Shown here in pieces: positions 5,017 through 6,528 of a stretch of DNA of 6,528 nucleotides. Under the pieces are notes generated by a model that saw only the letters and a list, made by a program, of their open reading frames with translations, was not told where the DNA came from and made no database searches. The position numbers were made by a program, and so were the translations under genes. The stretch is from positions 1-6,528 of the forward strand of contig DGVE01000050.1 in the NCBI GenBank assembly GCA_002395865.1, written 5' to 3'. Origin of the DNA: Lachnospiraceae bacterium UBA4292 (GTDB lineage: Bacteria; Bacillota; Clostridia; Lachnospirales; Lachnospiraceae). Position 1 is the stretch's first letter. Each line of letters begins with the position of its first letter.

Positions 5017-5045
5017 TTGATAGGAGGCGATCTTTATGCTATACT
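5017..5045 (+). promoter_or_regulatory. mgtE promoter (SigA, extended -10)
   Basis: TTGATA (5017-5022), a 17-base spacer ending in TGC, and TATACT (5040-5045) make a strong extended -10 promoter. The predicted start is G5052, giving a leader of about 197 nt before mgtE. It is divergent from the promoter at 4941-4969, with about 47 bases between the two -35 elements. Confidence 0.83.
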
Positions 5046-5051
5046 CTTCCT

Positions 5052-5248
5052 GTTAAAGACCTATACAAAAATACAAAGGAGGGTGAATATGGACGCGGAC
5101 AGTTGCAGTAGGGACACATCGACGGTTCCCTTACTTATCGCCGCTTGCGGCGGTGCGGATGGACTATGTCCAATTCGCCCATGTAACAGCGGAGCCTGAG
5201 GTGTTCGTATCGTCTGTGCGATGAATCGCAGAGTCTATAGCAAACACA
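5052..5248 (+). promoter_or_regulatory. Structured 5' leader of mgtE
   Basis: The predicted untranslated leader folds into several clear hairpins. CGCCG (5139-5143) pairs with CGGCG (5148-5152). GCGGATGGAC (5155-5164) pairs with GTCC-A-ATTCGC (5168-5178), 10 pairs with one bulge. CTGTGCGAT (5214-5222) pairs with ATCGCAGAG (5225-5233), with one mismatch, 15 nt before the mgtE start. GGACA occurs at 5097-5101 and 5112-5116, and both can pair with TGTCC at 5167-5171, so alternative folds exist. It contains a 36-codon ORF. I could not match it to the M-box Mg2+ riboswitch. Confidence 0.5.
5089..5199 (+). CDS. 36-aa candidate leader peptide upstream of mgtE
   Basis: This short ORF has by far the best ribosome site of the mgtE transcript: AAAGGAGGG (5075-5083), 5 nt before the ATG at 5089. 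The peptide begins MDADSCSRD, with acidic residues at positions 2, 4 and 9, contains three further Cys residues, and ends CNSGA. It stops 49 nt before mgtE, which is in another frame and has almost no ribosome site. The ORF spans the leader hairpins, so its translation would change the fold. By analogy with Mg2+-transporter leader peptides such as MgtL, it could couple translation to mgtE expression; that role is inference. No homologue is recognised. Confidence 0.5.
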   Translation: MDADSCSRDTSTVPLLIAACGGADGLCPIRPCNSGA

Positions 5249-6528
5249 ATGACAGACGCACTTGAGAAAATGAAGGACAGTATCGAAAAGCTGACCGAGA
5301 GTAAGAAATACGGTACGCTAAGAGATATACTGTCGACCATGAACGCGGCCGATATAGCCGTACTTCTGGAGGATACTGACGAGAGCCAGCTTCCTCTCCT
5401 TTTCCGCCTGCTCCCCAAGGAGCTTGCTGCGGACACATTCGTAGAGATGAGCTCCGATGAACAGGAGCTCCTTATCAAGAGCTTTTCGGATTCCGAGCTG
5501 AAGGAAGTCGTCGACGAGCTTTACGTCGATGATGCCGCCGACCTCGTCGAGGAGATGCCCGCCAATGTTGTAAAGCGTATCCTCTCCCAGGCCGACCCCG
5601 AGAAGAGACAGATGATCAACAATATCCTTAAGTACCCGGAGGACTCGGCAGGAAGCATCATGACCACTGAGTTCGTCGATCTCAGACCGCACATGACGGT
5701 CGAGGAGGCGATCCTGCGCATCAGGCGCTCGGGTATCGACAAGGAGACCATCAACAACTGTTATGTCACGGCGAAGGACCGAAAGCTCATAGGCATGGTC
5801 ACCATCCGTGACCTGATCCTTTCGGACGGCGAGAAAGAGATGACAGATATCATGGACGAGAACGTCATCTCCGTAAATACCATGGAGGACCAGGAGGCCG
5901 TGGCCCTGGCCTTCAGTAAGTACGACCTTCTGGCCATGCCTGTCGTGGACGGCGAGGGCAGACTGGTCGGTATCGTAACAGTCGACGATGTACTCGATGT
6001 CATGGAAAAGGAGACCACAGAGGATATCGAGAAGATGGCCGCTATTATGCCTACGGAGAAGCCGTACTTAAAGCAGACCACCTTCGATCTCTGGAAGAGC
6101 CGTATTCCGTGGCTTCTGCTTCTGATGATCTCGGCCACATTTACGGGCATGATCATCACATCATTTGAGGACGCTCTTCAATCCTTCGTCGTACTGACCG
6201 CTTACATACCCATGCTGATGGATACGGGCGGTAACACAGGCGGACAGGCATCCGTTACGGTCATCCGTGCCATATCTCTGGGCGAGATCGAGTTCAAGGA
6301 CATTTTCCTCGTCATGTGGAAGGAGAGCCGGGTGGCTTTGGCCTGCGGCGTGACCCTTGCGATATGCAATTTTGCCAAGCTCATGATATTCGACCGCCTC
6401 GAGCTTACGGTGGCGCTCGTCATATGTCTGACACTTGTCGTAACCATATTCTGTGCGAAGCTCGTGGGATGTACTCTTCCGCTTCTTGCAAAAAAGCTCG
6501 GCTTTGACCCCGCGGTAATGGCCAGCCC
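5249..6528 (+). CDS. mgtE: Magnesium transporter MgtE (partial at 3' end)
   Basis: MgtE is a homodimeric, Mg2+-gated Mg2+ channel of the cytoplasmic membrane. The first 426 codons are visible and no stop is reached. The cytosolic N domain covers about residues 1-130 and ends NNILKYPEDSAGSIMTTEFV (124-143). Two CBS domains follow (about 137-195 and 200-255), with KLIGMVTIRDLI and RLVGIVTVDDVLDVMEKE. A plug-helix region (TEDIEKMAAI) leads into the membrane domain at W288. The pore signature AYIPMLMDTGGNTGGQAS (318-335) and VIRAISLGEI are present, and GFDPAVMAS sits at the end. Family proteins are near 450 aa, so perhaps 25-30 residues are missing. ATG 5249 is the first start after the in-frame stop at 5222, and it gives the normal family length despite a very poor ribosome site. 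A long leader with a short ORF precedes it. Confidence 0.97.
   Translation, partial: MTDALEKMKDSIEKLTESKKYGTLRDILSTMNAADIAVLLEDTDESQLPLLFRLLPKELAADTFVEMSSDEQELLIKSFSDSELKEVVDELYVDDAADLVEEMPANVVKRILSQADPEKRQMINNILKYPEDSAGSIMTTEFVDLRPHMTVEEAILRIRRSGIDKETINNCYVTAKDRKLIGMVTIRDLILSDGEKEMTDIMDENVISVNTMEDQEAVALAFSKYDLLAMPVVDGEGRLVGIVTVDDVLDVMEKETTEDIEKMAAIMPTEKPYLKQTTFDLWKSRIPWLLLLMISATFTGMIITSFEDALQSFVVLTAYIPMLMDTGGNTGGQASVTVIRAISLGEIEFKDIFLVMWKESRVALACGVTLAICNFAKLMIFDRLELTVALVICLTLVVTIFCAKLVGCTLPLLAKKLGFDPAVMAS

Noticed and set aside
5052..5248. M-box (ykoK) Mg2+ riboswitch before mgtE
   Set aside because: The position and neighbour gene fit, but I could not align the conserved M-box core or its terminator and antiterminator. 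A covariance-model scan with RF00380 would decide.
1..6528. CRISPR array, insertion sequence, prophage or tRNA/rRNA gene
   Set aside because: No regular direct-repeat array, transposase, integrase, terminal inverted repeats or recognisable structural RNA gene was seen in the window.

Overview
The window looks like chromosomal DNA of a Gram-positive anaerobe of the Clostridia, most likely Lachnospiraceae. The evidence is the style of SecA, long-form HPF and MgtE, strong AGGAGG-type ribosome sites at two starts, SigA-type promoters with extended -10 elements, and a HrcA/CIRCE heat-shock operator. Family placement is recalled, not searched.

Layout from left to right. (1) 1-685, minus: the N-terminal third of SecA, cut by the window edge. 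(2) 686-1364: a gene-poor region between the divergent secA and hpf genes. It holds a cluster of DnaA-box-like nonamers (918-1074), part of it built into a 52-bp inverted repeat, then a 16-bp perfect palindrome, an AT-rich stretch and two candidate hpf promoters. (3) 1309-1892, plus: a 19-codon candidate leader ORF overlapping by ATGA the start of a long-form ribosome hibernation factor (hpf), then two terminator hairpins. (4) 1987-2528, minus: a small heat-shock protein (Hsp20) with a textbook SigA promoter whose -35 lies inside the spacer of a perfect CIRCE operator. (5) 2615-4660, minus: a 681-aa helical protein with a TerD-like C-terminal domain. (6) 4661-5248: a densely structured divergent intergenic region. 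(7) 5249-6528, plus: the Mg2+ channel/transporter MgtE, running off the right edge.

The most unusual part is 4661-5248. A minus-strand promoter (4941-4969) predicts a transcript that begins almost exactly at the closing stem of two tandem copies of one structured element. The copies keep their loop sequences (GGCAGCTA, ACTTC, TTCGGG, GATATCGCC on the minus strand), while their helices differ by compensatory base pairs. Further strong hairpins follow before the TerD-like gene. This resembles a tandem riboswitch-like leader, although a dispersed palindromic repeat family is the main alternative. On the other side, the mgtE promoter (5017-5045) gives a leader of about 200 nt containing a 36-codon ORF with a much better ribosome site than mgtE itself, which suggests leader-peptide or RNA-based control.

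The common theme is stress physiology: ribosome hibernation, a chaperone, a TerD-like stress protein and Mg2+ homeostasis. Apart from the divergent promoters, the genes appear to be separate transcription units and not one operon.
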